DNA of 64,000 nucleotides from Cocos nucifera (lineage: Eukaryota > Streptophyta > Magnoliopsida > Arecales > Arecaceae), in NCBI GenBank assembly GCA_006176705.1, contig QRFJ01000061.1:64501-128500 (forward strand). Direction: 5' to 3'. A program made the position numbers and the translations under genes. The notes under the pieces are model-generated. The model searched no databases. It worked only from the letters and a program-made list of their open reading frames with translations, and was not told the DNA's origin. Below, one piece after another: positions 33,261 through 44,950 of this stretch. Every line of letters starts with the position of its first letter. The stretch's first letter is position 1.

Positions 33261-34698
33261 AGCCCCCCATCCCCGATCTCCCCTGCTCTCTCTCTTTCCT
33301 CTTTCTCTCTCTTCTCTAACTCACTATCTTACTTTTGTTTCATAGATTACCTTTAGTGTCGTCATCCTCCTCTAGCGTCATCGCCGACAACCCTCAGAGC
33401 TTTCGGTGCGACCCACTCTCCATAGCCGTAGATATAATTTTTTTTTAATTTTATAGTATTATTTATTAATCATGTATATTTATAATAATTTATAAAATAT
33501 TTATAATAAATATTATAAATATTTATTATAAATATTATAATTATTAGCATACCATAGTTTTTGGACCATGCCGTGATGGTAGCCTTGGGCTGTGCCATGT
33601 CGGTGGATGTGGACTAGATCTGTTAATGGATTGGATTTAAATCAAAATCTGGATATTCAGATTCGGATCTAATTTTAATTACTGATATTGGATCCGAACT
33701 TGAATATCTGATGGGTTTGTACTTGAAGTATCCGACCCAGACCCTAATGGATCTCGGAAGGTCGGATCCAATTTTGGGATCCAAAATTAAGAAACGAAGA
33801 GATTGAGAGGGAGATCGACAGATTGAGAGAGGGAGGGTCGATCGAGGGAGATCGAGAGAGGAAGAGTGGGAGATCGAGAGAGCGAGAGAGGGAGGGAGGA
33901 GGTCCGGCATCGGCGGCATCACTAGGAGGGATGGGGTCTGGCCTTGCTAGGGAGGAAGATCGAGAGAGTGAGAGAGGGAGGAAGGGGGTCCGGCATCATC
34001 GGCATCACTGGGAGGGATGGGGTCTGGCTTTGCCAGCGAGAGAGATCGAGAGAGTGAGAGAGGGAGGGATGGGGTCCGACCTTGCCGGCGAGGAAGATCG
34101 AGAGAGGGAGAGAGGAAGATCGAGAGATAGAAAAGTTGGGAGGGAGGGGTTCGGCCTCACCGCCATCATCGGCGAGAGAGATCGAGAGTGGGAGAGAGGG
34201 AGTGATCGATGGAATGGCACATAGTCGAGTTGGCTCGGATATGCAATCGAGCTGGCTCGGGCCATGATCGAACTGGCTGGGGGAGGACCCGAGCTGGATG
34301 TCTCAGGCACGGAGCCGACTATCTCAAGCACGGAGTCGGCTCGGCTTCTGAGCGAATAGAATTTGATATGTCTCTCTAAGGTTCTAACTTTAAGTCCTAA
34401 AGTTCCACCATCATCTACTTTGTTCTTTTTTTAGATTTCTGGATTAACACCAAGGTTCGCACAAGAGATCGGATTTACGATTGTTGCTTATCCTTAATTA
34501 TTTATGAATGTAATTCATGTTGTAGAATTTATTGCATAACATTTTATGGATGTTTATATTTTTTTATTTTTATTTATTGCATTGCATAACGATAGACCCA
34601 TCAATTGATTAGTATACATATTAGAGACTATTTATTGATGCTATACTAATATTATTATTTAACATATTATATTAATTAATATTCATTAATGTTGCAGG
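33261..34698. other. CACTA-1 interior without recognised gene, GA-rich 33800-34230
   Basis: 33620-33780 contains repeated GGATCCGAAT / GATATTCAGATTCGGAT-like words. 33800-34230 is a GA-rich quasi-repeat of about 60-90 bp built on GATCGAGAGAG and GGGGTCCGGC. 34231-34698 is AT-rich and could hold 5' non-coding exons of the following gene. Confidence 0.5.
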
Positions 34699-36413
34699 TT
34701 ATGATGGCACCGAAATGCCATCTAGCTTTCAGCCCTGCCCCTTGACGGGTTATGCGTAGCTCAGCATCTGAAGAGCAGTCGGAGCATACTCCATCCACCT
34801 CGATATCGACTGCTCAGGGACCTCCACCACCGGCATCTACTCCACCGATGGCATCTACTCCACCGATAGCTGAGCTTCTACCATCGTCCATATCTGAGAC
34901 ACATGCTACTATGCAGGCATCTGAGTATACATTTTTATTATATTAGCACAACTTTATTTTTTATATAGTATTTGTATACTTATATATTTGCATAACATAT
35001 TTACATTGCAGGTGCATCATCCAGTCGGACATTTTGCCGTCCCACACGTATGGCACACATGTGGAACCGTCAGTATCAGGTGATGGTCTATTATGATGCG
35101 GAAGGAAGGCCAGTAGGGAAGACCGAGTGGAAGATGCATTTTTTTTTTGGAGTGCTTGTGAGGCGGTCGAACATCATTCCTGTAGAGCCCAGAGACTAGT
35201 GTTTGATGGATGCTGCTGTCAGGGATCGGGTATGAAAGGAGATATGGGTAAGTACGTGCATCTTAGTTATATTTATGCATTTTATATATTTACACTATAT
35301 ATGTTTGATTAGAATAATTTTGTAACTGATTTTTGATAACTTTGTGTAGAAGAGGTATGAATTCCCCGATCATGAGAGGGCTCGAGATGCTCGATTGAGG
35401 AAAATTAAAAAATTATACAGGGGTTATAAGATCAAGCTCCATAGAGGATGGCTTGAGCACTGATGAGACACTCTGGAGGAGCTTGTTCTTTGGATACAGG
35501 ATTGTCCTTCGAGTTAGTGGGAGAGGATGGTTAGACACTAGAGGAGCCAGGAGTTCGAGGTAAAATTTCTAACTTTTAAATTTTTCAGTATGCTTAAAAT
35601 TTTATTTAAATATTTTTAAAATATTTATTATTTATTTGAATACTTGTTAGGCTACCTCCGATCTAAATTGGAAGAATCATGCAGTCCATGAGTATACGCA
35701 TACTCTAGGCCATGAGTCTATGGCCAGTCATGTGCATAGAGAGATAATTAATTCTAAATCTTACGAGATAAATTAAATTCATATTTTTTATCATCTTTCT
35801 GATAAATTTATTCTTTATTATAGCTGATGAGAGATGGAGTGATACCCAACCATAGCAAGATCTTTCGATCCAGCCATATGGACAAGATGGGCAGACCGAT
35901 GAACACCGCGATCGAACGTATTTTTGTAAGTATTAAATATATTAGTATTATAAAATTTTTATAAAATTTTATTTTAATTTATAATTACAAAATCTATTAG
36001 ATGTGCTCGTGAGTGAGGGCCCAAATCCCTTTGGTCCCCATGACCATCTATCTCAGGTCTTGGGGCTTGAGCACTTTGGGAGGATCTGATGCAGGTCCGA
36101 ACATACGCCGATGAGCTACTGGTCCGAGGCGAGCGACTTCTCATAGACATCTAGTGTCATCAGCTGGAAGGAGCTTGAGGAGGCATTAGCATGGACAGAT
36201 CATGTTGCGATGCGGGCAGATCGGGCTGAGGAGCATGCATCTCATCTGGAGGGCATTGTGAGAGACATGATATCGATGCTCAGCATGCATTTTGGAGTTA
36301 CGAGCTTTAAGGATATGTTGACCCACATTCCAGCTCCAGCTCTGGCTCTGGCTCCAACTTCGACTCCAACTTTCGGTGAAGACGACGATGATGTAGATTT
36401 AGGAGACTTTTGA
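34699..36413 (+). pseudogene. CACTA-1 second gene, Transposase_24-type, multi-exon
   Basis: Suggested exons (approximate): 34699-34945 (Pro/Ser-rich N-terminus, early stop), 35011-35250, 35349-35562, 35650-35775, 35823-35925, 36002-36413. The second exon reads MVYYDAEGRPVGKTEWKMHF then FGVLVRRSNIIPVEP, the conserved GRPVG and GVLVR motifs of the plant En/Spm family PF03004. The third has KRYEFPDHERAR and KLYRGYKIKLHRGW. The last has helical ADRAEEHASHLEGIV and an acidic end (FGEDDDDVDLGDF). In-frame TGA and TAG codons occur in several exons. Its role in transposition is presumed to be binding subterminal repeats, as for TNPA. Confidence 0.7.
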
Positions 36414-36847
36414 TGTATTTTAATTTTTTTTTAAAAAAATATTATAATAAATTTTATTTGATAATAAAATTTTAGCATTTCAGAATAATTTTTATATTTA
36501 TTATATTTTTTTATATTATATATCTATATTTATCAAGTAAAATATATAAAAAATAAAAATTTTATTTTTTTTAATTATTCAAGATCCACGATAGCAATTT
36601 TATAATCACTGCCATATCCATACCAACTGCTGCCATAGATTCATAATGCAAACGGTGCCAACCGTTGCATTAGACCTGTGACAGCGATTAAGAAATCGCT
36701 GCTATAGATAACCTATGGCAGCGGTTACATAACCGTTGCTATAGGTCAATATATTACAGCGATTTATAAACTGCTACAATAGGCTATCTATGGCAGCAGT
36801 TCAAACAACCGCTGCCATAGGGCTATGGCGGCGGTTGCAATAGCAGT
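36414..36847. repeat. CACTA-1 right subterminal repeats, proximal part
   Basis: 36590-36841 carries several TATGGCAGCGGTT / AACCGCTGCCATAG pairs. The series is interrupted by gypsy-2 and resumes at 45731, showing that gypsy-2 landed inside this repeat region. Confidence 0.8.
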
Positions 36848-37717
36848 TGTTGACATAGAATCTGATCATCATCGAAATTAGCTGGAGCGAAGGTGGATGA
36901 GGTCGCCATCGAGATCTGCAAAATAAAGTTTCGTCCGGAGTTGATAGGGGGGCGGCTCCGATAGGACCCTCCGATGATCAAGTCAGCTCTGGCCAATAGG
37001 AATGGAGTGCTTGAGAATGAGTTCCGCATAGCTTAGGGAGGAAGAGAAAAGCTTAGAGATCAGAGATTAGAGTTAGCATATTTGGAGGATCCTTTTTACA
37101 GGCGTAGCTTGATGGTGATAGCCGTAGCCACGTGGTGGTGGGCCACTCAAGGTTTGGCGAAGTCAGTCCCAGAGGGAAGGCGCTGTCTGCAGCACCGCCT
37201 ACAATAGATTGATGGTGATAGCCATCGTCGCCTGGTAGTGGATCGCTGTCATCTATAGTGGACTGATGGTGATGGCTATGGCTGTCTTGATACTGAGCTG
37301 CTCGGGATCGAATGAAGGGTTGAAGAGCTTTGACGGGTACCCATTTTGAAGGAGTTTGGGCTTCCGAAAGGAATACGACTGGAGAGGGCCACCCGCGAGG
37401 AATAATAGTTGAAGGAGTTTGGAAGGCGTGCGGCCGCTGAGGAGTTCGACCGTTGAGGAGTTCGATCGAGGAACGGCCGCTGAGGAGTTCGACCGAGGGA
37501 CAGCTGCTGAGGAGCTTGGCCAAGGGATGACCGCTGAGGAGTTCGATCGAGGGATAGCCATTGAGGAGTTCGGTCGAATGAGCCCGACATCTTTAAGAGT
37601 TCGGCCAGCTGAAGGAGTTCGACTAAGGCTCGTTCGCTGAAATCCTTTCGTGGCTACCGGCTGCACCAACCTGAGCATTGGGCTAAACTTCGATGAGAAA
37701 GGGGTTCATCCCCAATA
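36848..37717 (-). mobile_element. Gypsy-2 3' LTR
   Basis: About 870 bp, read on the minus strand from TATTGGGGAT at 37717 to CAACA at 36848. It contains repeated GGAGTTCGACCG-like units (37420-37600) and U3 direct repeats around 37100-37270. The TATA position seen in the 5' LTR is damaged here (TGTAAAAAGG). Confidence 0.85.
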
Positions 37718-38281
37718 ATAGTCCCCCCACTCTCGAGTTTGAAACTTGAAGGAAGGGAGTGCAGAAAAGGCGATTGCCGAGGTCCTCTTCTGGGCTCCGT
37801 GCTGGTTTAGGTTGAAGCATGGAAGAGGTCTCATCTCCAGCCAAATTTGATGCTGAAGTTGAAGCCTGGGAGAGATCTCATCTCCAGTCGAGGTTAAAGT
37901 AGATCTTATATCCGACCGAGGTCATCTCCGATCTTAGCTTAGGCCGAGGTTGGCTCGAGCGACCTGGCTGAGATTGGCTTGGGTGCTCTGGCCGAGGTTG
38001 TCGCGGACCCTCGGGGGAGATCTTATCTCCTACGATCGAGGTTGATGCGGACGCTCGGGTGAGATTTTATATCCGATCGAGGTCGTCTCCGATCTTAGCT
38101 CAGGCCGAGGTTGGCTCGAGCGACCTGGCCGAGGTTGGCTCGGGCGCTCTGGCGAGATTGTCGCGAACCCTTGGGGGAGATCTTATCTCCTATGGTCAAG
38201 GTTGATGCAGGCGCTCGGGGGAGATCTCATCTCCAGTTGAGGTTGATGGAGATCCTGTCTTCTATAGACTTCGGAGATCGA
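37718..38281 (-). other. Gypsy-2 3' untranslated region, short repeats
   Basis: Next to the LTR lies a purine tract on the minus strand (CGAGAGTGGGGGGAC, about 37722-37737), the second-strand primer. Further right are degenerate repeats of GAGATCTTATCTCC, GGCCGAGGTTGGCTCGAGCG and similar, the counterpart of the longer array in gypsy-4 (57540-58165). Confidence 0.65.
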
Positions 38282-39245
38282 ATTTAGACTTTGCTCACGT
38301 TAGGACGAGGTTCCTAATGGGCTGTGGGGGCACATGCAGACCGTTGTCCATGCCTCTCCCCCCATCTTATCTAAGGTGAATGAGGCCTTCGACTTTGCTC
38401 GCATTAGGATGAGGTTCTCCTCCTATTCCTAATGGGCTGTGGGGGCACATACGGATCATCGTTCGTGCCTCTCCCTTCATCTCGTCTAAGGTGAACGAGG
38501 CCTTCGACTTTGCTCACATTAGGACGAGGTTCTCCTCCTATTCCTAACAGACTGTGGGGGCACATATGGACCGTCATTCGTGCCTCTCCCCCCATCTCAT
38601 CTAAGGTGAATGAGGCCTTCGACTTTGCTCACGTTAGGACGAGGTTCTTCTTCTGTTCCTAACGGGCAATGGGGGCACATGTGGACCATCGTCCGTGCCT
38701 CTCCCCCCATCTCGTCTAAGGTGAACGAGGCTTTCGACTTTGCTCGCGTTAGGATGAGGTTCTCCTTCTATTCCTAACGGGCTGTGGGGGCACATGCAGA
38801 CCATCGTCCATGCCTCTCCCCCCATCTCGTCTAAGGTGAACGAGGCCTTCGACTTTGCTCGCGTTAGGACGAGGTTCTCCTCCTATTCCTAACGGGCTGT
38901 GGGGGCACATACGGACCGTCGTTCGTGCCTCTCCCCCCATCTCGTCTAAGGTGAATGAGGCCTTCGACTTTGCTCGCATTAGGACGAGGTTCTCCTCCTG
39001 TTCCTAACGGGCTATGGGGGCACATGCGGACCATCGTCCGTGCCTCTCCTTCCATCTCGTCTAAGGTGAACGAGGCCTTCAACTTTGCTTGCATTAGGAT
39101 AAGATTCTCCTCCTATTCCTAACAGGCTGTGGGGATGCATGCGGACCGTCATCCGTGCCTCTCCCCTATCTCGTCTAAGGTGAATGAGGCCTTCAACTTT
39201 GCTTGTGTCAGGATGAGGTTCTCCTCTTGTTCCTAATGGGCCACT
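38282..39245 (-). repeat. 115-bp tandem repeat array in gypsy-2 3' region
   Basis: About eight units of close to 115 bp, with starts of the CTTCGACTTTGCTC motif near 38387, 38502, 38617, 38732, 38847, 38962 and 39077; the end units are shorter. It is homologous to the gypsy-1 array on the opposite strand, with more differences between units. Each unit keeps the hairpin formed by GTTAGGA (or ATTAGGA) and TTCCTAAC around GAGG and CCTC. Confidence 0.9.
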
Positions 39246-39328
39246 TTCGCTCGTTTCTTTCCTGCCATCACGTAATCCTTGCACCAAAAAATAATAATGC
39301 TGAGTGAAGGAGTTTTATTAAAGAAAGT

Positions 39329-40809
39329 CTACTGATAATACACCCTCAGATTTTCTGAGTTCCAAGGTTGGGGAAGCACTATCCCTCCGAGCTCCTTTAG
39401 GTGATAAATTTTGGGCCGGATGACCTCCACCACTTCATACGGACCTTCCCAATTTGGAGCAAACTTTTCTTGACTCTGAGGCTGAGAGACGGTGACTCAC
39501 CGAAGGACTAGGTCCCCCACTCTGAACATCTTACCCCTAACTCTAGAGTTGTAGTACTGGGCCATCTTGCATCTGTAGGCTACCATCCGGATGTGGGCCT
39601 CCTTCCTTTTTTCTTTCAGCAGATCGAGATTAATTCTGAGGTCCTAGGGGTTGAGCTGCTTGTTGAAGCCCATGACTCATGCAGACGGAAGCTGAAGTTC
39701 GATCAGGATAACTACCCCCATGTCGAAGGCCAAGGCAAAGGGTGTTTCCCTGGTCGACACCCTTTGAGTAGTTCGGTATGCCTAGAGGACGTGGTAGAGT
39801 TCGTCCACCCAAGCCCCCTTTGCCCAGTCGAGCCTTGTCCTGATGCCTTGTAGCAGGGTCCGATTAGTCACCTCGGCCTTTCCATTGGCCTGCGGGTGAG
39901 CCACCGATGTGAAGTGGTGGGAGATGTTCAGTCCTTCATAGAATTCGGTGAACCTTGCCCCAGCGAACTATCGCCTATTATCGATTATGAGGGATCAGGG
40001 TAGGCCAAACCGACAGACTAGTGACTTCCAGATGAAGTCCTGCACCTTGGCCTCAATAATTTTTGCTAGTGGTTCGACTTCAATCCACTTGGTGAAATAG
40101 TCGATCGCGACTAGAAGAAACTTTCGTTGCCCAGACGCCATTGGAAAGGGACCGAGTATATCCATTCCCCACTGTGCAAATGGCCAAGGTGCGCTGAGCG
40201 GAGCAAGTTTGGATGTCGGCTGCCTTTGCATGCTGGCGTTCTTCTGACAGCGGTCACACTTCTTCACGTATTCCATGAAATCGTGAAACAAGGTCGGCCA
40301 ATAGTATCCCTGTCGAAGTAGTTTTTGCGATAGGGACCTGGCTCCTACATAACTTCCACAGAGTCCTTCATGTACATCCCATAGTGCGAGGTCGGACTTT
40401 AAAGATCGGAGACATCTCAGTAACGGAAGGAAGTATGACCTCTTATACAATCTACCTTCATATAAAATGTAGCAGGAGGCTTGATTCCTGAGCTTCCGAG
40501 CTTCTTTTCGATCGTGAGGAAGGACCCCCTCTGTAAGGTAGGCGACCAACGGGTCGATCCAGCTGGGCTCGAATTTTATCTGTAGGATGGCCTGAGATTC
40601 CTCTATGGTTGGATACTTTAAAGTCTCCAAAAATACTTCTTTGGGTAGTTCGACTGGGGCTGAAGTGGCTAACTTGGAGAGAAGATCGGCTCTTACATTT
40701 TTCGCCCTTGGAATATGCTGAATGCCGAAACTGTCGAAGGTTGGGATCAAATTTCTCACTTTCTTGAGGTATCTCACCATGCTTTCCTTCCATGCCTCAT
40801 AGCTGCCGC
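39329..40809 (-). pseudogene. Gypsy-2 pol: integrase
   Basis: The open part (40809 down to 39995) carries the zinc-finger region with CDRCQKN, but its second His is Tyr (HEGLCGSYVGARS). The first catalytic Asp is in MDILGPFPMASG. Beyond the stop after CRFGLP, the sequence continues with IIDNRR and NGKAEVTNRTLLQG, so the second Asp and the Glu positions remain while several stops intervene. The C-terminus reads APNWEGPYEVVEVIRP and ends RVYYQ with a stop at 39329-39331. Confidence 0.85.
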
Positions 40810-41193
40810 TAACTTGACCAACCACAATCACTATAGACTTGAAGCCAATCTACTTTTAATTCCCTTGCTATCTTTAATCTAGCGATCAGTGCTTCATATT
40901 CAGTCCCATTATTGGTCGCAGAAAATTCAAAGCGTAGCGCGTACTCAGCGACGACCCCTTCGGGCTGACCAAGACCAGCCCCGCACCAGCTCCAGCAGAG
41001 TTGGATGAACCATCCACGTGCAGAGCCCAAGAGCCTTCGAAGAGGTCGGCGCTTTCCCCGAGGAGGTTTGGCTGCGATAGCTCGGCTTTGTCCAAGCTCG
41101 GTCTCGCTTTGGTGCCGACCTCGCTTTGTTCAAGCTCGGCTTCGACTGGAATGGTGCATTCTAGCACAAAATTCATCAGTATCTGGGCCTTGA
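40810..41193 (-). pseudogene. Gypsy-2 pol: second (archaeal-type) RNase H
   Basis: ALHVDGSSNSAGAGAGLVLV is followed, after a small shift, by ALRFEFSATNNGTEYEALIA and VDWLQVYSD. This is the extra RNase H of Tat elements. The frame is broken near 40975 and near 40850. Its end overlaps the linker to integrase (IQHIPRAKNVRADLLSKLA at about 40700). Confidence 0.8.
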
Positions 41194-41647
41194 TTGATGG
41201 CCTGGGTCGGTAGTTGACGTCAAACTCTATGAGCTAGATCGCCCATTTCATGATTCTTCTGGAAGCATCCGCTCGATGAAAGACTGCTTTTATTGGTTGG
41301 TCCGTGAGGACCGTTATGGTGTGCTCCTGAAAGTAAGGTCGAAGCCTCCTAGCAGTAATTAGAAGAGAGTAAGTTAGTTTTTCTAATCTAGAGTACCTGA
41401 TCTATGCATCCCTCAGGACCCGACTCACGTAGTAGATCGATCGCTGCATTTTTGCTTCTTCCTTGACCAGGACTGCCGCCAGGGCCACCGGAGAGATAGC
41501 TAGATATAGAAATAATTCTTCTCTAGGTTCGGGCTTTGCCAGCAGTGGGGGTGAGTCAACGTAGTTTTTAAGCTCCTCGAATGCCTGTTGGCACTCCGCT
41601 ATCCTACAGAAGTTCTTTGGTCGTCTGAGAATCTGGAAGAAGGCCAT
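41194..41647 (-). pseudogene. Gypsy-2 pol: first RNase H
   Basis: FEELKNYVDSPPLLAKPEP, LYLAISPVALAAVLVKEEAK and IYYVSRVLRDA are in one frame. A stop follows, and the remainder (TVLTDQPIKAVFHRADAS-like, then the FDVNYRPRPSIKAQ region) is in the same order as gypsy-1. The frame ends at 41402 because of a TAG in place of a coding codon. Confidence 0.8.
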
Positions 41648-42605
41648 GCATCATTCGGTCGACCTTAAGACGAAGTGATTTAGGGACTCCATCTTTTCGA
41701 TTAGGTGCTGAACTTTCTTGATCATCTTCGGAGCAATCATCTTCCGAATGACTCAAATTTTCTCGGGATTTGCCTCGATTCTGCACGTCTCGACACCATG
41801 AACCCCAAAAATTTCTCAGAGGTTCACGCCAAAGGCACATTTGGATTGGGTTCAGCTTCATCTTGTGCTTCCTGAGTGCACCGAAGGTCTCTTCAAGGTC
41901 GGCCGAGATGGTCCAGCTGAAGCTTGGCTTTTGACGAGCATATCATCCACGTACACCTCCATGTTGCGGCCGATCTGCTCCTTGAAAATTTTGTTGACCA
42001 AACGCTGGTATGTTGCTCCCGCATTCTTGAGTCCAAAAGGCATGACCCTGTAATAATAAAGACCTCGGTCTAGTGATGAAGGCTGTCTTTTCTTCGTCTT
42101 CGAGGCGCCATACGTATCTGGTTATAACCAGAAAAGGCATCCATAAAGCTGAGGAGCTCATGACCCGAGGTTGCATCTACCAACTGATCGATCCTGGGCA
42201 AGGGGTAACTATCCTTTGGACAAGCCTTGTTTAGCTTTTTGAAGTCGACACACATCCTCCACTTGTTGTTTGCTTTCTTGACAAGAACCACGTTCGAAAC
42301 CCAAGTCGGGTAATGAACTTCCCGGATTAGTCCGGCTTTAAGGAGTTTATCTACTTCTTCAGCGATCGCTTTCTGCCTCTCCGGGGCATGTTGGCGTAGT
42401 TTTTCTCTTACCGACCGGTGTTTCGAGTCAACGGCCAGCCGATGTTCCATGACCTCGGATGTCGATTCCTGGCATATCCGCTGGGGTCCAAGCGAAGACG
42501 TTCTGCATTCCTTCTGAGAAAAGCGACGAGTTGCTCCCGAACCTCGGTCGCCAGGTTGGAGCCGATCTGCACCACATGGTCCGATTTTCCATCATTTAAT
42601 GACAC
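41604..42605 (-). pseudogene. Gypsy-2 pol: protease-RT linker and reverse transcriptase
   Basis: It starts with the linker (SLNDGKSDHVVQIGSNLATE, VREQLVAFLRRNAE), then RT: AGLIREVHYPTWVSNVVLVK, MCVDFKKLNKACPKDSYPLP, SFMDAFSGYNQIRMAP, MPFGLKNAGATYQRLVN, and the catalytic YVDD within EVYVDDMLVKSQ at about 41950. Shifts near 42090, 42050 and 41880 split it into four frames. Family knowledge: RT copies the element RNA into DNA. Confidence 0.88.
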
Positions 42606-42698
42606 AGAGACGAGGTCCTCTGCAGGCTCAGCTCGTTCTTCAGCGAGGTCGTCGGGACATCCAGTCCGTCAACCAGACAGGAGTCGGGCTGATCTCCC

Positions 42699-43415
42699 TT
42701 ATACAAGGCGATTGAGTAACAATACTTCGCTAGGGTCTGGTCTCCTCTGACTTCTCCAACCCCATAGTTCGTAGGGAAACTTCATCTTTAAGTAATAAGT
42801 CGACACAACTGCCCGAAGGGCATTTAAACCAGGTCGACCAAGGATAGCATTATAGGCGGACGGCGTCTTTACGACTAGGAAGTCGACCTGAGCTTTGGCC
42901 TGCTTTGGGTACTGCCCTGCTGTTACGGTCAAAGTTATGATACCTTCGACTGGTACGGTGTTGCCAGCAAATCCAACTAGCGGAGAATTCACCGAGCTCA
43001 ATCGATCATCAGGTAGGGACATTTTCAAGAAGGCACCGTAGAACAATACATCAGCCGAGCTTCCATTATCTACGAGGATGCGGCGTACATCGTAGTCAGC
43101 AATATTCAACGAAACTACAACCGCGTCATTATGCGGAAGTTGGATTCCCTGGCCATCCTCCTCGGTGAAGACTATAGGCTCCGAAATCTTCCGTTTCTTC
43201 ATCGATCCTTCAAGCCTGCTGGTTTCCTTTTGCTGAGATCCCCCTAAGATAGTGTTGATGACGCCAACGGGTGGCCGGATCTTCTTGTTGGTTTTCCTCC
43301 GCTTGGCGTTAGCGTTCTCGGCCGATCTTCCACCCCCTCGGGCTGCCTTCGAAGAAATCGGCTTAGTCTGCCTCGCCTGACGAGCTCTTCGATCTCGTCC
43401 TGGAGTTGAATGCAC
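42699..43415 (-). pseudogene. Gypsy-2 protease region
   Basis: An open frame of 238 codons containing IVFTEEDGQGIQLPHNDAVV and the aspartic protease active site ILVDNGSSADVLFYGAF (D-N-G, as in this lineage), followed by PLVGFAGNTVPVEGIITLTV and SAYNAILGRPGLNALRAV, all typical of the Tat gag-pol protease. It cleaves the polyprotein in the particle. The frame itself is intact, but the sequence before and after it is shifted. Confidence 0.85.
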
Positions 43416-44603
43416 TCCTCCGTGTCATGACCGTGATCGCGATGGTAGAGGCAGAACTTGTTGGGATTACGCTTGTAAGGGTGAGAGCGCATTCTTCTCT
43501 GGTCTTGGAAGCCGTTTCCGGATCTCCATCAGAACTTGAGTCTTCGGGGTGTTTAGGGGGGTGTAGTTGTGAAATCGTCGTAGACGGGGAAGAACTTCGG
43601 CGCTGAGGAGAACTTCGGCGACTTGCGTCCTTCCGTCGAGAGCTTCCCCGCTTCCGAGCTTGAGAGGGAATCCGAACTTGCTCGCGACCAGGGGGAGTCC
43701 TGGAGCGTGGCCGAGCTTCAATTTGCTTCCTTTCTTCGGAGGGTCTATCCAGCCTGCCGATCAGCCGTTTACCACCGATTTCACCATCCTTAGCTTCGAA
43801 GGCCTCCTCTGCCCGGGCATAACTTTCGGCCCGAGCCAACATATCGGCAAAGTCCCTGGGATACTTTTTTTCCAGGGAGAACAATAGGTCATTTTTCTGA
43901 AGGCCGCTCTTGAGCGCGGCCATGGCGACCGATTGATCCAGGTCTCGGACTTCTAACGCAGCGGTATTAAATTGGGTGAAATGAAAGCCCGGATGGATTC
44001 CCCTTCTCTCTGCCTGATGGCCATTAGGGAGTCTGAGCTTCGGCGTGGACGCCGACTACTGACGAAGTGGGCCGCGAACTGTTGACTCATTTGGTCGAAT
44101 GACAGGATGGTACTCGGCTTGAGTGCCGAATACCAGTTTCTGGCGGCTCCTTTAAGAGTAGAGGGAAAAGCCCGGCACAGGATGGCGTCTGGCGCGCCAT
44201 GAAGCAACATCGTCGTCCGGAAGGCTTCCAGGTGGTCGACCGGGTCAGTGGTCCCATCATAGCTCTCAAACTGTGGGAGTTTGAAGTTCGGCGGGACTGG
44301 TTCTTGCATAATTTTCTATGAGAATGGAGGGTCGGTTCGGATCTCATTACCATATGAGGGAGGAGCGTGGCGGAGTTCTTCGATCCGACGACTCATTTCT
44401 AAGAGCCTTTGATCCAAGAGATCTTCACGGTCTCTGATCTCCAAGGTTTTCTTATAGAATGGGTGTGAAGCTTCACCCTGGGTCGAGCCACGGTCCGAGC
44501 AAGGGCTCTCCCTCCTTTGCCTCCCCCTTCCGGGGATCGGAGGTTGGATAGCCCAAGTCGGTCGTCCCTGGACCGGACCACACCGCTCTAGAGAATCCCT
44601 CAT
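43244..44603 (-). pseudogene. Gypsy-2 gag
   Basis: The start is probably the ATG at 44603 (MRDSLERCGPV), about 330 bp after the primer site. A helical segment (EIRDREDLLDQRLLEMSRRI) leads to the capsid: EPVPPNFKLPQFESYDGTTD, FRTTMLLHGAPDAILCRAFP, KGAARNWYSALKPSTILSFD and FAAHFVSSRRPRRSSD. Then ALKSGLQKNDLLFSLEKKYP, a basic Arg/Ser-rich tail, and the zinc-knuckle-like FCLYHRDHGHDTEECIQLQD near 43450. A stop (TAG) near 44312 and two frameshifts break it. Confidence 0.85.
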
Positions 44604-44935
44604 CGATTAAGCTGGTACTGGGGCCGCTGGTGCATGGCCTGCACTGCCTACACTACCTCCGTGAGACCACGAACCTACTGGATGAGTAGGTTGAACTACT
44701 CCGCATCCATCGTGGCTATAGATGGAACCTGGGTCACCGAGGCTGGAGCGGAAGCGGACGGATCTGAACGGAATCGGGCCATGGAGGTCGTCGATCGTCG
44801 GATCGAGGCTCTCCTTAGGGCCATTTTTTTTGAGAAAGAATTCTAGAGAGAAAGAAGAGAGATCTTCAGAGAGAGAGAAATCATCGTCGAGCACTCCTTT
44901 AAGAATAAGAAAACATCGGGAGTTCCGGGGCCCTT

Positions 44936-44947
44936 CCTCTAATACCA
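44936..44947 (-). other. Gypsy-2 primer-binding site
   Basis: The reverse complement is TGGTATTAGAGG, three bases from the LTR end, close to the initiator Met-tRNA complement TGGTATCAGAGC. Confidence 0.7.
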
Positions 44948-44950
44948 ATC

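Noticed and set aside
32533..33345. Open frame of 270 codons, Pro-rich, with other long frames on both strands
   Set aside because: The whole tract is C-rich low-complexity DNA; frames are open on both strands for lack of A/T, and no domain or codon pattern is seen.
38404..39287. Minus-strand frames of 63-91 codons in the gypsy-2 repeats
   Set aside because: Same artefact as in gypsy-1: tandem repeat units read through.
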